From: Didymodactylos carnosus
Taxonomy: Eukaryota > Rotifera > Eurotatoria > Philodinida > Philodinidae
DNA length: 41,537 nt
Assembly: GCA_905250885.1 (NCBI GenBank)
Contig: CAJNOQ010000768.1
Location: forward strand, 1-41,537
Direction of reading: 5' to 3'
Shown: piece after piece, positions 22,571-33,551 of the stretch
How the letters are laid out: each line of letters opens with the position of its first letter
How positions within the stretch are numbered: position 1 is the stretch's first letter
Translations under genes and position numbers: made by a program
The notes under the pieces: generated by a model
The model's database searches: none
What the model saw: the letters and a program-made list of their open reading frames with translations, nothing else
What the model was told of the DNA's origin: nothing

Positions 22571-23050
22571 CTTGAAAACTGCAGGATGTAGCTAGTTTGT
22601 CTGTTTAGCATGATTATACTATCAAAAAGGCTGAAAAAGCATGTTTTGGGCCAAACATTTCGAAAAATCATAGGGTTTTGTAGATTAGCTTTTGTGAATT
22701 TCTTATCCGTAGGATGTAGAATAGCCTAAATACTGTACATCCTGAAGTTTTTCGAGTGAATTTTTTAATATTAATTGGACAGCCTTGAAACCTCAATTTT
22801 GCTAAAACTCTGTTTTCTATCGCCTTTTTAACTGTTTGTAACATTGCCAGCATATTCAGTGCGATCGATTACGCGTGTTTCACCTGATTTCAAAACTATC
22901 TAAATCTAGTAAGTACCAGTCTAAAACTCTATGATTTTTCAAAAGGGTTTCTAGAAAACTTCTGACTAAAAACATGCTTTTTCAATCCTTTTGATAGTAT
23001 AATCATGTTAAACGGACAAAACTAGCTACATCCTGAAGTTTTCAAGCATA
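22571..23050. repeat. Foldback repeat, arms about 115-135 bp
   Basis: The left arm (about 22,571-22,685) reads GCTTGAAAACTGCAGGATGT, then GATTATACTATCAAAAAGG. The right arm (about 22,916-23,050) holds the complement, ending ACATCCTGAAGTTTTCAAGC. The two are separated by about 230 bp. A further copy of the ACATCCTGAAGTTTTTC word lies inside the spacer near 22,737. Confidence 0.85.
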
Positions 23051-23406
23051 TTCGGCAGCCGATTAAATGTCTGTTATTCTTCACCAGATTTTGATGACAT
23101 AATTCAACCAAATGATGTCAAGCTGTTTTAGCTACAATTCAGCTAAAGTTTCGATCAGTTTTGATCTCTTGTCTCATAATTTAAACGAAACAAAATCACC
23201 GTAATAGCTAGAATAGAAATAATGATGTATTTTGATAGAAAAATAGTTAAACTACATTACGTTTTGCACGTCCGGTTCCTTTAAAATCCCATGGTATCGA
23301 ACAGTAATTTATATATTTGAGCGAGAAGGGAAAAAAGAAACACAAGCTATAAAGTGTCTAGAATAAATTGAATAACTTTTAATATTCTTTTACCTGCTTA
23401 TTTACT

Positions 23407-23665
23407 CAGTGTAGGCGCGTTTATTTTATATAAGAACGCGTTTACAAAAAGAAAAAAATTCGAAGTCACATCATTTTAACGTCGTTAGAAAACGCGTTCA
23501 ATAAAAACGCCAGAAAACGTTTAATTTAACGATCGTTAGTAAACCTGTTATTCTAAACTTCTGAACGACAAAAACGCGTTTAAAGGGCCCTTTTAACGAT
23601 CGTTTGCTAATTCCAAAAAACGCGTTTTCTTTCGTTGTGAAACGCGTTTTTATTAGCGTTGGTTT
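23407..23665. repeat. AACGCGTTT-word cluster
   Basis: AACGCGTTT, AAACGCG, ACGATCGTT and variants occur about ten times in 260 bp in both orientations, including self-complementary AACGATCGTT twice. It resembles the TAACGC-filled interior of the hAT MITE at 26,668. Ends could not be fixed. Confidence 0.5.
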
Positions 23666-24057
23666 TCGAGACGAAACACTTCGTTGATCAAGCTTTTTGG
23701 GATTTTTTTCATCGAAAATCGACAGGGACCGGTCACCAGATGCTGCTTTTCATATTGATCACGAATCCGACTTTTTTTTCGTAAACTTTTTTTCCGAACT
23801 TTTGTTCCGTAAAACTATACCATTGAATAGAGAATTTAGCTCTCTATAAAATGGCTCGTTTTGTTTTGAGATCTATTTTCAGTCGAGACACAGTGGCTGC
23901 TTGAACGTTTCACCTTCTGCCTTGGTCTGAAAGTCTCAGAGAATTTTTCGAACTTTACTTTCAACTGGAGTCTTTTCAGGAAACTTAGAACTACTCAGAC
24001 TATAAGTATGAAGCTTTTTAAACAACGTTTAGTGCCTAAAAATGCTGCAACAAAAAA

Positions 24058-24470
24058 GTGTGTCACGCCGTTACAAAAAATGTCACGGCGATACGTTTGT
24101 TTTTTTGCATTTTATACCTGAGCAGAAATCACTGGAAGGAACTCTTTTTACCGTTGAATAGCTCGTTCGATGTTCTACAGAACTGGCTCTTGAAATTTTC
24201 CGGTTGGATAGATACTTTTGCAGGAAATTAGAGCTTTATCACCTCAAAATTCTCAAAGTTCTCAAAATTTAGGGCCTTTTTATGTCACGGCGTTAGGCAC
24301 TGAAGAAGCCTTTCTGAAAGCTCGAGACTTGAACAGAAGAACTTCATTTTTACATCATAAGTAGAGTAAAGCGACCTGCGTCGAATGGCGCTAGAATAAG
24401 CTTTCTAGCTCTTATAGTTTTTGAGATAATTAAGGATAAGCATGTGAAAAATGTCACGCGGTTACGTTTG
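24058..24470. repeat. Dispersed TGTCACGGCGTTA motif
   Basis: TGTCACGCCGTTAC, TGTCACGGCGATACG, TGTCACGGCGTTAGG and TGTCACGCGGTTACG occur near 24,060, 24,082, 24,283 and 24,450. All are in the same orientation at irregular spacing in otherwise AT-rich DNA. Confidence 0.5.
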
Positions 24471-25976
24471 GACAAGCCGACCAATCTTGTTGACTAAGTA
24501 CAAGAAAAAGAAAGTGACTTTCCTCCACGATGAATTGATATTTTCTGAAACTCCATGTAACTTCTTTCCCAGAAGTATCAGAGTTAGAATGCTGGAAGAA
24601 AAGCAATTTCTTGCATAACCCAGAGGATTTTATGGGTTTTTGAATATATGTAGAGGCATTTTTTTGATCTGCTCGTGTTCCATTAATCCTTAAGACACTT
24701 TGATTTAAAAATTTTCAACTTTACTTTTTGATAAATAGAGAACTTCAGAATCAGAAAAAATGGCTATAGAATTCTTGAAATACATTGAAGCGATGAAACT
24801 GGCTAATTTTCGGAAAGGACAGGGGACGGTTTTTGCAAGAAAATGACCCTAGACATTTTTGAGAAGATAACGACTGGAGCTGATCAGGAACCAATTAGTT
24901 TTTAATATTTCTTCGCCTTAAAAGTTGATTGTAGACTACCCTATGCTGGAGTTTTTAATCATTTCTAAGCATCGGCCCAGAAAACCTGTTCGCTATTTAT
25001 TACGATCTATCACGCATTCTTTCAAATTGTACGTTTATTAGACTTATGGGTAAGATGCAGTGATTTTGACCTGTTCTAGAAGAGTTAGTGAATTATAGTG
25101 CTGTAAACAAAATCAGATCCAGAATGGCTGTGATATAAAAAAATGCAGAATTTAACGAGCTTCAAATTGAAATACATTAGATTTTTTAGAAAGCATCCCG
25201 TCAGGCAAATATATGCTGAACAGTATATGACTGTCCCGACTTTTATTTACGGTGGTTCTCAAAACTATTGAACCATGTGTATTTTCAGTTTTTTTCCTCG
25301 AAGATAAAACTTTGTTCCCTGTCTGCATGATTGATAACTTAGTTTTTTACGGAATGGATATCGCCACTCTAGGGAGTTTCATCAAGGACGTCCACCGGAT
25401 TTGAACTTTGACTTTAAAAATTTGGATTATATTTTCGTGTTTTGACAAGCACCTTGCTTATCGAGGATGAGGCGGATAGTAACAGTGAGTGAGAAAATAA
25501 CATTCCTGGCAGCAATTAAAAAAGGGTGAATATCTGAAAATGTAAGAACAATATAATAAAATTTTTTATAATTACAGGAAATTAGTAAACAACGTGTATT
25601 TTTAACACTGACTGCAACTGTTGTTGAACAATATTCCTAAGAGGAGTATCGTTTCATAATAAAGAAAATCTTAGGTCTTTCTCCAAAAGAGGATATTCAA
25701 AGGAACTTTGGAAAACTACTCCTACCATAACTCAGCTAGGAAAAGGTTCACTTTTTGAGGAGGAAGGAGGGGGGCTTAGTAAGGGATCCCCCCATATATG
25801 CGCTCACACTATGTCAGTTTGAAGAGGACACCTGATTACATATGTCCTTCAGTTTTTTCGATGAACTGATAACTATTCACCCAGTTATTACTTAATACAA
25901 ACACTAATAATTAACAATATATAAAAAGCTACAATACCACTATGCCCACAAGACAAACCAATTATTTGCGAAGATA

Positions 25977-27560
25977 TCATGTTTTAATTGGGGTTGTTTT
26001 AACAGCTCTACCACATTTAATAGCCAGTTCAGCATTTGTTATTGTTTCTTTTATGTGTTCTTTATGAAACTCTTTTAGCTTACTATCAATATTATTGTAT
26101 AATTTTTTTCGTTTCCTGATTTGCATATCTGATTCTTCGGCTTTATGATGTTGATATAGATGTTCGTCACGTAACAATTCAATAAAATGATAAATATGTG
26201 GGTGTTTTGGAAAATTACTTTCCAAACGACTATTGTACCCCTCAACATGACTGTTTGTCCTTGGTAAATCATTAATTATTGCATCATGCACATTCCATAT
26301 ATTATCCCATATAAACTAATATCACTATCTACATAGGTTTGAACTAAATAATCATTGAATTCAGTAGCATTAACATCATCTGGTGTGTATAAATCTATAA
26401 TATCCGTCCAAGTGCTTTCAACTATGTTGGCTGGTATTAATGCTAAACCAATGATCTGCCTTTTTACGTTCAGCATCGGACATATTGTTGTTGTTGCTGT
26501 TAGCATTCTTTGGAAGAAAATGACGACTCATACCGATTTGTTGAACTTTTCTCCATAATGATTGTGCGTAGTGGAAGAAACACCCATTAATTTTGATGTT
26601 TGTAAATACGTTACTGTATGAATTAATAACAGTCTGTTCAAAATCACATGTCAAACGTTGTAGATTCTAGGGGTGGCACATTTTCTTTACTGATGCGTTA
26701 CTTTACTGAGTAAAGCAACGCTTTCAAATATCACCGTATGAGTGACGAACAACCGAAAATGTATTGTTTTATCACCTTCCGGACACAATGCGACTAAAGC
26801 GTTACTATATTATGCGTTACTAGTAACGAGTAACGCAAGCGTTGTTGCGTTACTGGTAATGAGTAACGCAAGCGTTACTGCGTTACTAGAAAAGTAACGC
26901 AAAAAAGCGTTAAAGTAACGCAAGTAACGCTGCGTTACTCGCTACAAAAGCTATGAAAAATAAACGCATCCCGTTACTCGTTACTAGTAACGCAATAACG
27001 CATGCGTTACTGCGTTACCTGTAAAGAAACGGTAAAGCGCCACCCCTAGTAGATTCATAATAACATTAAATTTTTGTCCAAGTGCAATCAAATGATTCAA
27101 AATTTTAGTATATGTAATTTCATTTTTCTTCGTTGTTAAACAATAAGCACATGGAATCATATATCCATTATTGAAACCAAATATAACGTACAATTGAGCA
27201 AATAATAATGGACGAACATCAAATGTACCATCGGAATGCTAAAGTGAACATGATGATAAAAAACTCCATTCTGAACCAAAAATAAATTTTGGGAATTGGA
27301 ATTGTTTCTTCTCGTGCTCGCCTCTTCATTCGACCAATAACATCATCAATAATAATTTTGTTTGTATTTGGTGTGCATGTATGATCTGTTTCTTCACGAA
27401 TTATGAATTTGTCTTGTGAACATAATGATACTGAACTTGTACAACGTCTATCACGACAATGCCATTCATTCCGAGTTTTATGCTCTCATTTTTTAGTATA
27501 TTGATAATCTTTATAATTTAAAACTGGCTTACCCCGCTCAGTGAGAGTGAAATGTAACAT
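25977..27560 (-). pseudogene. FLYWCH zinc-finger plus MULE transposase, decayed
   Basis: From ATG at 27,560 the minus strand reads MLHFTLTERGKPVLNYKDYQ, a TGA, then NEWHCRDRRCTSSVSLCS: a FLYWCH zinc finger. After a linker (VIGRMKRRAREET) come MULE blocks: SDGTFDVRPLLFAQLYVIFG, IPCAYCLTTKKNEITYTKIL, then TCDFEQTVINS, NIKINGCFFHYAQSLWRKVQ and WTDIIDLYTPDDVN, and finally INDLPRTNSHVEGYNSRLES before TAA at 25,977. These are the DDE-type MULE core and its C-terminal region. Breaks seen: the early TGA, a frameshift near 27,290, TAG near 27,250, the MITE at 26,668-27,048, and frame changes near 26,450 and 26,300. It cannot encode a working transposase. Confidence 0.85.
26668..27048. mobile_element. 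381-bp hAT MITE with perfect 8-bp target duplication
   Basis: The ends TAGGGGTGGCAC and GCGCCACCCCTA are inverted repeats. TAGGGGTGGC is a classic hAT terminus. The flanks are GTAGATTC at 26,660-26,667 and GTAGATTC at 27,049-27,056, identical. Removing the element and one flank copy makes the MULE frame continuous across the site, proving insertion into the MULE. The interior is dominated by GCGTTACT/AGTAACGC words in both orientations. It encodes nothing. Confidence 0.95.
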
Positions 27561-28275
27561 TTTCGGAGAATTTTTGTGTACTCCTCTACTGAATATCCGT
27601 AAGTTTATATAGGATAGTGAGCTTCTTTTTTTAAGCATCCTAAACGGATCTGAATTGTAGCTGTTTATATATTGTTAATTATTAGTGTTGGTCTTTTTAC
27701 AAAATTTATTAAATAAATTTAAAAGCCGAATAATTTAGCCTATGCATGTATCTGAGGGACGAATCAAGAAAAAAATTTTAAGGGATGAAATGAGAAGGGA
27801 TGAATTGAGAAATAAATTAGCGACGAATCGAGAGGACATCCATGTTCTTTCTGCTTCCTTCGGCAACGTCTAACAAATTTGTTTAACTTTATTCAAAAGA
27901 AATAAAAGAAATTCCATTAAAACGTCAACTCGCCTAAAAAAGTTTTAAAGTTTAAAAAGAATAGTCTCAATTTATTCCATTTGTGGTTATGGTAAGATAT
28001 GAAAAGAATAAGAGATAACAACATATACTTATGAGATGTGTCATTCTTCAAACAAAAGAACAAATGAGAAAAAACTCTTTATTTGAGTAAGAATGAAAAA
28101 ACGTCCTTTGTCATAAACAAACTGGCCTGAGTCTCTTGGACTTTTGAACAGTATTTGAAGAAGAACCTATAGCTTAATTGCCCACTTCCTCTACAGTTTC
28201 GAAACAGGTTTTTGTTAAGGAAAAAGATAATGGTAAAGTGAAACTATAATGTATTTTACACATTTTCCAACAAAG

Positions 28276-29491
28276 GGTAGCCGTCAAAATTCACATCGGT
28301 GAATATTTTCACCTTCATATTTTCATTTGATTGGAAACAAAATTGAGAACAGTATTATTCAGTATGCCTGAGAAAAAGAATATGGAACTATGGTATAACA
28401 GAATGACGATGTATGTATATGTTACAGGGAATGTATACATTCCCTGACATTTGTAGGGAATTTGTACATTCCCTGGGGAATCTGTACATTCCCTGATAGT
28501 GCTCAGGGAATTTGAGTATATGGCATTGAAATTTCTTCTGGAATATAATCAATTGATAAATTATGTAGACAACTGATGTTGGAAGTTAGAGTAGAACAAA
28601 AAAACGTAAAATTTAGTAATCTGTTTCTTAAAATTATGTTCGATTAATCTCTTTTCTTTCGATGCGACACATTGATATGATCAAATGTTATTCTTTCAAC
28701 TGAACAAAGTAAAATTTAGTTCCCTAATTGATAATGAAGAAGGATTATTAGGATCCTTTATCTTCTGTACTACACTTGACTTGATGTTTTTTTTCTTTGT
28801 ATGTATAGAGAGAGATATAAAGCAAGAAATGGAGAAAAGAACAAATTTTATCGTTTTATCAAGAAAGATTCCCTTTACTATGAAATTAGTGTTTATTCTG
28901 GTAACTTCCCCGATTAAAAAGTTAACAAATTTGACAGTACCCTTCCTCAGCTTTTCTGGCAGTTTGTAGTACACAACTTGTACTCTCTATACCATGCTAT
29001 TTTTTAGAAAAAGGTACCGTTTACTTTTTGAGTTATAAGGCTGCCCATATCACAGCTGAAGGTATGAAAAAGTAGGTGTCTACATCAATATAAAGCCAAA
29101 TGAGTTTTCAGAGATCTTTCGGAACTACCATGGCTTTCCGGCTTTCTCTTCGGGCCATGGTGGTCAGATATAATGTATGTAAGACAGAAATACAAATGGT
29201 TAAAACAAGTAAAAATAAAAATTTTAATTTTGCCTACCAAATATCTAGTCAAAATTAGAATTTACTTTTGTTCAGGCAGAATTAAAATTTTAATTTTGCC
29301 TAGCCAGATTTTAAATTTGACTGAATTTTAAGTTTGCCTGCACTATATACATACCTCGTCATTCTGTTATACCATAGTTTCACATTCTTTTTCTCATGCA
29401 TATTGACTAATACTGTTCTCGATTTTGTTTCCAATCAAACGAAAATACGAAGGTGAAAATATTCACCGATATGAATTTTGACGGCTTCCCT
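28276..29491. mobile_element. 1.2-kb foldback inserted in the left arm of the palindrome
   Basis: Left end 28,278-28,417 (GGGTAGCCGTCAAAATTCAC...) pairs with right end 29,345-29,491 (...GAATTTTGACGGCTTCCC), about 140 bp with few mismatches. The opposite palindrome arm near 31,044-31,048 has no such insert and serves as the empty site. The interior holds open frames on both strands at 28,685-28,974 that mirror each other and show no family signal, plus AATTTTGCCT words near 29,225-29,340. Confidence 0.8.
28425..28510. repeat. Cluster of short perfect palindromes (AGGGAAT / ATTCCCT)
   Basis: A 22-bp perfect palindrome sits at 28,425-28,446 with halves CAGGGAATGTA and TACATTCCCTG. It is followed by AGGGAATTTGTACATTCCCT and GGGAATCTGTACATTCCC, and then a lone CAGGGAATT. 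Three hairpins thus lie in a row within 80 bp, close to the inner end of the foldback's left arm. Confidence 0.85.
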
Positions 29492-29744
29492 AAGAGAGGA
29501 AGTCGATAGAAAATTAAAGAGAGTTCTAGTAATATTGTACTCTAACAAACAAAAAATTATTTATATATTACTTTTATTCATTATTATTCTATAGCCATGG
29601 TTAACAGTTTTTCATACAAAGAGGATTCGGAAGAATAAAATGCATTCTACCTAAATTCGCAATTACAGCAACACCAACAACATGAATGAAGTACGAAATG
29701 TATAAGAGCAGTTTGTGGTAATGTATTGAAAAACAAATATTAAA

Positions 29745-30000
29745 TGGGAAATATCAGACAATTGAAATCGAAAATGTAACATATGATGTAATTAAATAGG
29801 TTAACGTAGGCAGTGCAGTTATGGTGAAATATATACAGCAAAGTTAAGAACTCCAGAAAAAATTGTTGCAATTAAATGTATGAGACATACAATGTCACTT
29901 GATATAACTGATAAAGAAATTAATCTTTTCTTTGCAACACAAAAAATTCAATTAGAAAATCATCGAGTTATTGAATTCTATGGTCATACACAAAGGAATC
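29745..30000 (+). pseudogene. Protein kinase N-lobe fragment
   Basis: The plus strand reads YQTIEIENVTYDVIK, a TAG, VNVGSA, and after a frame change SYGEIYTAKLRTPEKIVAIK, then LDITDKEINLFFATQKIQL and ENHRVIEFYGHTQRN. G-x-x-SYGE is the glycine loop and VAIK holds the ATP-binding lysine; the 'H..VI.FYGH' segment matches the STE/MAP3K style of N-lobe. Nothing of the catalytic loop (HRD) or DFG follows. The stop and frame change near 29,795-29,815 make it a broken fragment captured in the centre of the palindrome. An intron ending at GGCAG|TGC could be an alternative explanation for the frame change. Confidence 0.7.
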
Positions 30001-30520
30001 TACCTTTGACTCATCTTTTTCTAAGTCTCTAATGCCCTTTTATCATTTCTCGCTAACCAGATTACAATATTTAAACTTCTTAATCGAGAAATTCTCTTTG
30101 AAAATTTTGATATATGATCAAGGTTAATACTGTCAAAAATCACACTTTTTCACTTTCTCTCAGTTCGGCAGGCCAGAAAAGTGTCTCATCCCCATATGTC
30201 TGTTTAAGTGCTCTTCAAGTTCTAATATAATTATTGAGTGCATGTTCCATATTACATTTTATTCAACGGGAAAAATATTTGACAAACACAATTGTGGATG
30301 GCTAAAGTTTTCATAGCGGCAATTAAAATCTGAGAATCTCAGAGTTTCACAATATCTTAGGGGCAATTCTTCTAACTAATATAAAAGGACAGGATAACAT
30401 TAATTCATGTAAAACATTTAAAACATTCTAACGCTTTGTTAATATAATTGTATTCTGCTTTATTTTTCATAGTGAAAGCACGCGTCTAGTCACATTTTTG
30501 TCAGAGTAACCTTGTTATCT

Positions 30521-30762
30521 ATGAATAAAGATAACCATAGTCCTCCATCTCCAAATAATAATTCTTAGCTAAAAAATCAAAATCGATACCAAATGTACCA
30601 GAATTTGTAACGATGGACAATCATTTGCTACAAAGTATTAAAGAAACATTTACAAATTCATTGTTCATTGGTGAAATGACAAATTTACTACTCAATTCGG
30701 ATGTCCTTATCAATACGTTTACAAATGTTGCTAAACAAACTGTAGAAGATGTGGGCAATTAA
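30521..30762 (+). pseudogene. Unrecognised coding fragment
   Basis: ATG 30,521 reads MNKDNHSPPSPNNNS then TAG. One base over, the frame continues FLAKKSKSIPNVPEFVTMDN, HLLQSIKETFTNSLFIGEMT and NLLLNSDVLINTFTNVAKQT, and ends at TAA 30,762. The ATG at 30,613 gives a 49-codon intact frame. The last 20 bases before the stop begin a word, GTGGGCAATTAA, which recurs at 31,138 in arm A', so the reading probably runs into repeat sequence. The family is unknown; helix-rich composition is all that can be said. Confidence 0.35.
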
Positions 30763-31693
30763 GCTATAGGTTCTTCCCCAAATACTGTTAAAAAATCCAA
30801 AATAAATACATTATACACATACACTGTACTCGAAACATATACATTCCGTACTTCATTCATGTTGTTGGTGTTTGCGATTTTAGCTAAAATGCATTTTGTT
30901 CTTCCTGATACTCTTTATACGGAAACCTGTTAACCATGGCTATAGAATAATAATGAATAAGAGTAATATATAAATGACTTTTTGTTTGTTAAAGTATAAT
31001 ATTTCTAGAACTCTCTTTAATTCTCTATCGACTTCTTCTCTTAGTTAGAAAATGTGTAAAATACATTGTAGTTTCAAACCGTACTTTACCATTATCGTTT
31101 TGCTTACCAAATACGTGTTTCGAAACTGTAGAGGAAGTGGGCAATTAAACTATAGATTCTTCCTCAAATACTGTTAAAAAATCCAAGAGACTCAGGCCAG
31201 TTTGTTTATGACAAATGACTCAAGAAATTTTTTCAGTCTTACTCAAATAAAGAGTTTTTTCTCATTTGTTCTTTTGTTTGAAGAATGACACATCTCATAA
31301 GTATATGTTGTTATCTCTCATTCTTTTCATATCTTACCATAACAACAAATGGATCTAACACAAATTATGAGAACAATAATAATATTAATAGTCATGGCTG
31401 ACTGAAAGCTTTTCATACACAAAAAATGTACATACAAAGAGAATTCTGTTTTTATAAAGTCTCTATTTAATCAACTGCTTCATTGATATTTTCAGCAATT
31501 CCCGGATTGTACATCTCGGAGATCGAGATCTTAGCCTTCCTTCATTCGCTTTGTTATTGATGTCAGTCTTACTTTAAATTCAAATCACTGTTTGAGCTTT
31601 TATTTGTTGCTAGAATAAAAAAAGATTAAATAAAAATATTTTTCACGTTTATTATTCGGCTATTGAATTTAATTTTTAAAAATGAGCTAATGG

Positions 31694-32352
31694 TCATAAA
31701 CAAATGTCTCTTATTTCATCAATATTTTTTAGTATTATTTTATAAAATTCAATTAATGACCGTGTTTCTTCATCATCTAAACGTATTGTTATTTTTTCAT
31801 GATTCATTTTAATATCTGATAATTTTTTTTTCATTTTATCAAGGTCTTCATTAGCTAATGTGAATTTATGATATAGCTTGTCAACATCATCTTGTAATCT
31901 TATACCATTAAAACCTGACAAAAATTTTATGGCTGACGGAATCGATGCGCCAAGTGCAACAACACCACCAACGACAATAGCTGCTTCAATTGGTAAAGCC
32001 CATGGCATTGCGATAATAATAGCAACGGAACCAACAAAGATTACACCACCAAGTATTGTTTTTGCCAAATTGTAGTGTTGGTTTGTTTTGTAATCATTGT
32101 CACATTGGAGCTCATCTTTAAATTCAATTATAAATTGTTGTCATTTTTTTTTTTGGAAAATTTGCTTTTATCGGCTTGAAGCTTTTTAGAAAAAACATCC
32201 GTTGACATATACTGACTTTTTAAAGTATCGCTTAATTTAGATATTTTCATAGTTGATAAATTCGTGTCATTCAATGTAAGATCATTCCATTCTCGATATA
32301 CAACAGTAAAATAGTCTTTGTCTGTGCTATTTACCGCTATAAAAAGGATCAT
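31694..32352 (-). CDS. Helical membrane protein, 5' end replaced by a LINE
   Basis: On the minus strand, 32,352-32,128 reads a polar helical segment (LSTMKISKLSDTLKSQYMST, VFSKKLQADKSKF). A second frame, open from 32,140 to TAA at 31,694, reads FKDELQCDNDYKTNQHYNL, then a hydrophobic hairpin (TILGGVIFVGSVAIIIAMPW and IEAAIVVGGVVALGASIPSA). A charged helical C-terminus follows (VDKLYHKFTLANEDLDKMKK, LIEFYKIILKNIDEI). Long amphipathic helices around two adjacent membrane segments are seen in several helical membrane or pore-type families, but I cannot assign one. The frames change at a run of 11 A (32,144-32,154); neither a simple slip nor a clear intron joins them cleanly. The upstream end abuts the LINE, so the true N-terminus is missing. 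Confidence 0.5.
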
Positions 32353-33160
32353 TGACTGCTGCGTAAATCGTAGCTTCTATTCCGTTGTCGAATTTGTAGA
32401 TGAGAAGTTAAGTAGAGAGGTGCTAATCCTTTTATGATTTTTGCGAAAGTCAACAATCGCAAATGTTTAAAGTGATTCTTCACATTAATCCATCGTAATA
32501 TTTCATAGTACTTCTCTTTCGATGTACCTTTGATAGCTCCTGCGACAGTGAACGCCGCTTGGTACTGTAGGCTTTCTAACTTAACGAGATTCGTTTCTGC
32601 AGTCAATGAGTAAATTATTGAGTCATAATTTAAAACCAATAAAACACAAGACTTATAAATAATCTGACGAACATTTTTGCGTAGTGTTTGTTTGTAAAAT
32701 TTCATTATACCGGCTACAGAAGATACTTGAAACAGGATCTTGTTAATATGACTTGTCCATGTTAAGTCGAAGGATAGCAGCAGATCTAAATATCGTACTT
32801 CTTCTTTTTCTGCGATAGATGAACCGTTTAATAACGACGGTGTAAAAGATGATGTATCTTTGTGATGATATCGCGTAGAAAAAGTAATTGACGCGCATTT
32901 TGATGGGTTTAAAGGTATATACCATTTCTCTGATCATTGTTCTATTTTTTTTGAGTTCTCGGTCTACTTTGCTCGCAGAAAGCTGGATCTTTATGATGAT
33001 TTAAGAGAATAATATCATCTGCGAACAATCTCATAACACTTTCTATGCCATTAGGTAAATCATCAATATATATACTAAGTAAAATATAGAATAATCTTTC
33101 GTATTCATGTAGCACTGTAATTTCGAAAGCGAATGTCAATTTACTTGTATATGTATAAAT
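32349..33160 (-). pseudogene. 5'-truncated LINE, second half of reverse transcriptase and C-terminus
   Basis: The minus strand reads YIDDLPNGIESVMRLFADDI (RT catalytic FADD), then after frame changes KWYIPLNPSKCASITF, and then the open frame 32,705-32,349. That frame contains QIIYKSCVLLVLNYDSIIYS, NLVKLESLQYQAAFTVAGAI and RLLTFAKIIKGLAPLYLTS, and ends in SYDLRSSQ. The post-RT region with 'Y..C....L.Y......' and 'L...Q..A' blocks is typical of non-LTR ORF2 proteins. The element is truncated at its 5' end near 33,160, as usual for LINE insertions. Its last codons overlap the start of the membrane-protein reading at 32,349-32,352, marking the junction. Confidence 0.85.
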
Positions 33161-33551
33161 AAGAAAAAGAATTCATATGCGAGAAGGCACAGGTATCTCT
33201 TCACTTTGCAGTAACAGTTTTTTCCAACTAAACGAGTAAACAATTCGCATAAATAGAAAGCAATGGAAAAAGAAAGGGTACAATACCGAATCAGAGCTTT
33301 TTAGGCATATTCTAGAACAGATAACTTGACTGATGTATATGCAGAGTGTCCCGAAAGTCGCTCTACGAAAAATATTTGAATATCTCCGTCATGTTTTTAC
33401 CAAATGACTTAACGTGTAATTATTCTCTGTCATCAGAAAAAAGTTGTGTTTGTTGTGGGGGAAGGTGCTCTCGTGGGGCCCATTAATTAGTTGTTTACAC
33501 TGTTGCGATGCGATTCTCGGCAGAAGCACATAAGTGCCTTGTCTATTTTAG
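33161..33551. other. Intergenic stretch
   Basis: No gene is seen. AGAGTGTCCCGAAAGTCGCT near 33,344 looks like a Tc1/mariner-type end, but no opposite end was found. The minus-strand frame down to 33,487 is an alternative 3' reading of the phosphatase gene (see that entry). Confidence 0.35.

Larger units (their letters stand above)
21837..25897. other. Non-coding region with foldback and short-motif repeats
   Basis: Apart from the separate repeats listed at 22,571-23,050, 23,407-23,665 and 24,058-24,470, I see no gene. Open frames of about 60 codons have no protein-like signal. A G-run (GGAGGAAGGAGGGGGGC) occurs near 25,763. Confidence 0.4.
25898..27693 (-). mobile_element. Dead MULE DNA transposon with terminal inverted repeats
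   Basis: The ends are inverted repeats of about 35 bp: left 25,898-25,932 begins CAAACACTAATAATTAACAA, and right 27,657-27,693 is its complement with few mismatches (TTGTTAATTATTAGTGTTGG). The transposase reads on the minus strand between them. The element is about 1.8 kb including a later 381-bp MITE. A target duplication was not clear. Confidence 0.8.
27977..31351. repeat. 3.4-kb composite palindrome (arms A and C)
   Basis: Arm A (27,977-28,270) pairs with A' (about 31,046-31,351). Arm C (29,492-29,706) pairs with C' (about 30,838-31,044). On the right, C' and A' are contiguous; on the left, A and C are separated by the foldback at 28,276-29,491. The original structure was therefore a palindrome with arms of about 510 bp around a 1.1-kb centre. 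Landmarks: GACACATCTCATAAGTATAT on the right pairs with ATATACTTATGAGATGTGTC on the left; CATGAATGAAGTACG pairs with CGTACTTCATTCATG. Gene fragments occupy the centre. Confidence 0.9.

Noticed and set aside
28685..28974. Overlapping open frames of more than 90 codons on both strands
   Set aside because: They are mirror readings of one AT-rich stretch inside the inserted foldback, with no motif or splice support.
33341..33370. Tc1/mariner element end (GTGTCCCGAAAGT)
   Set aside because: Only one end is seen; no inverted partner, TA duplication or transposase nearby.
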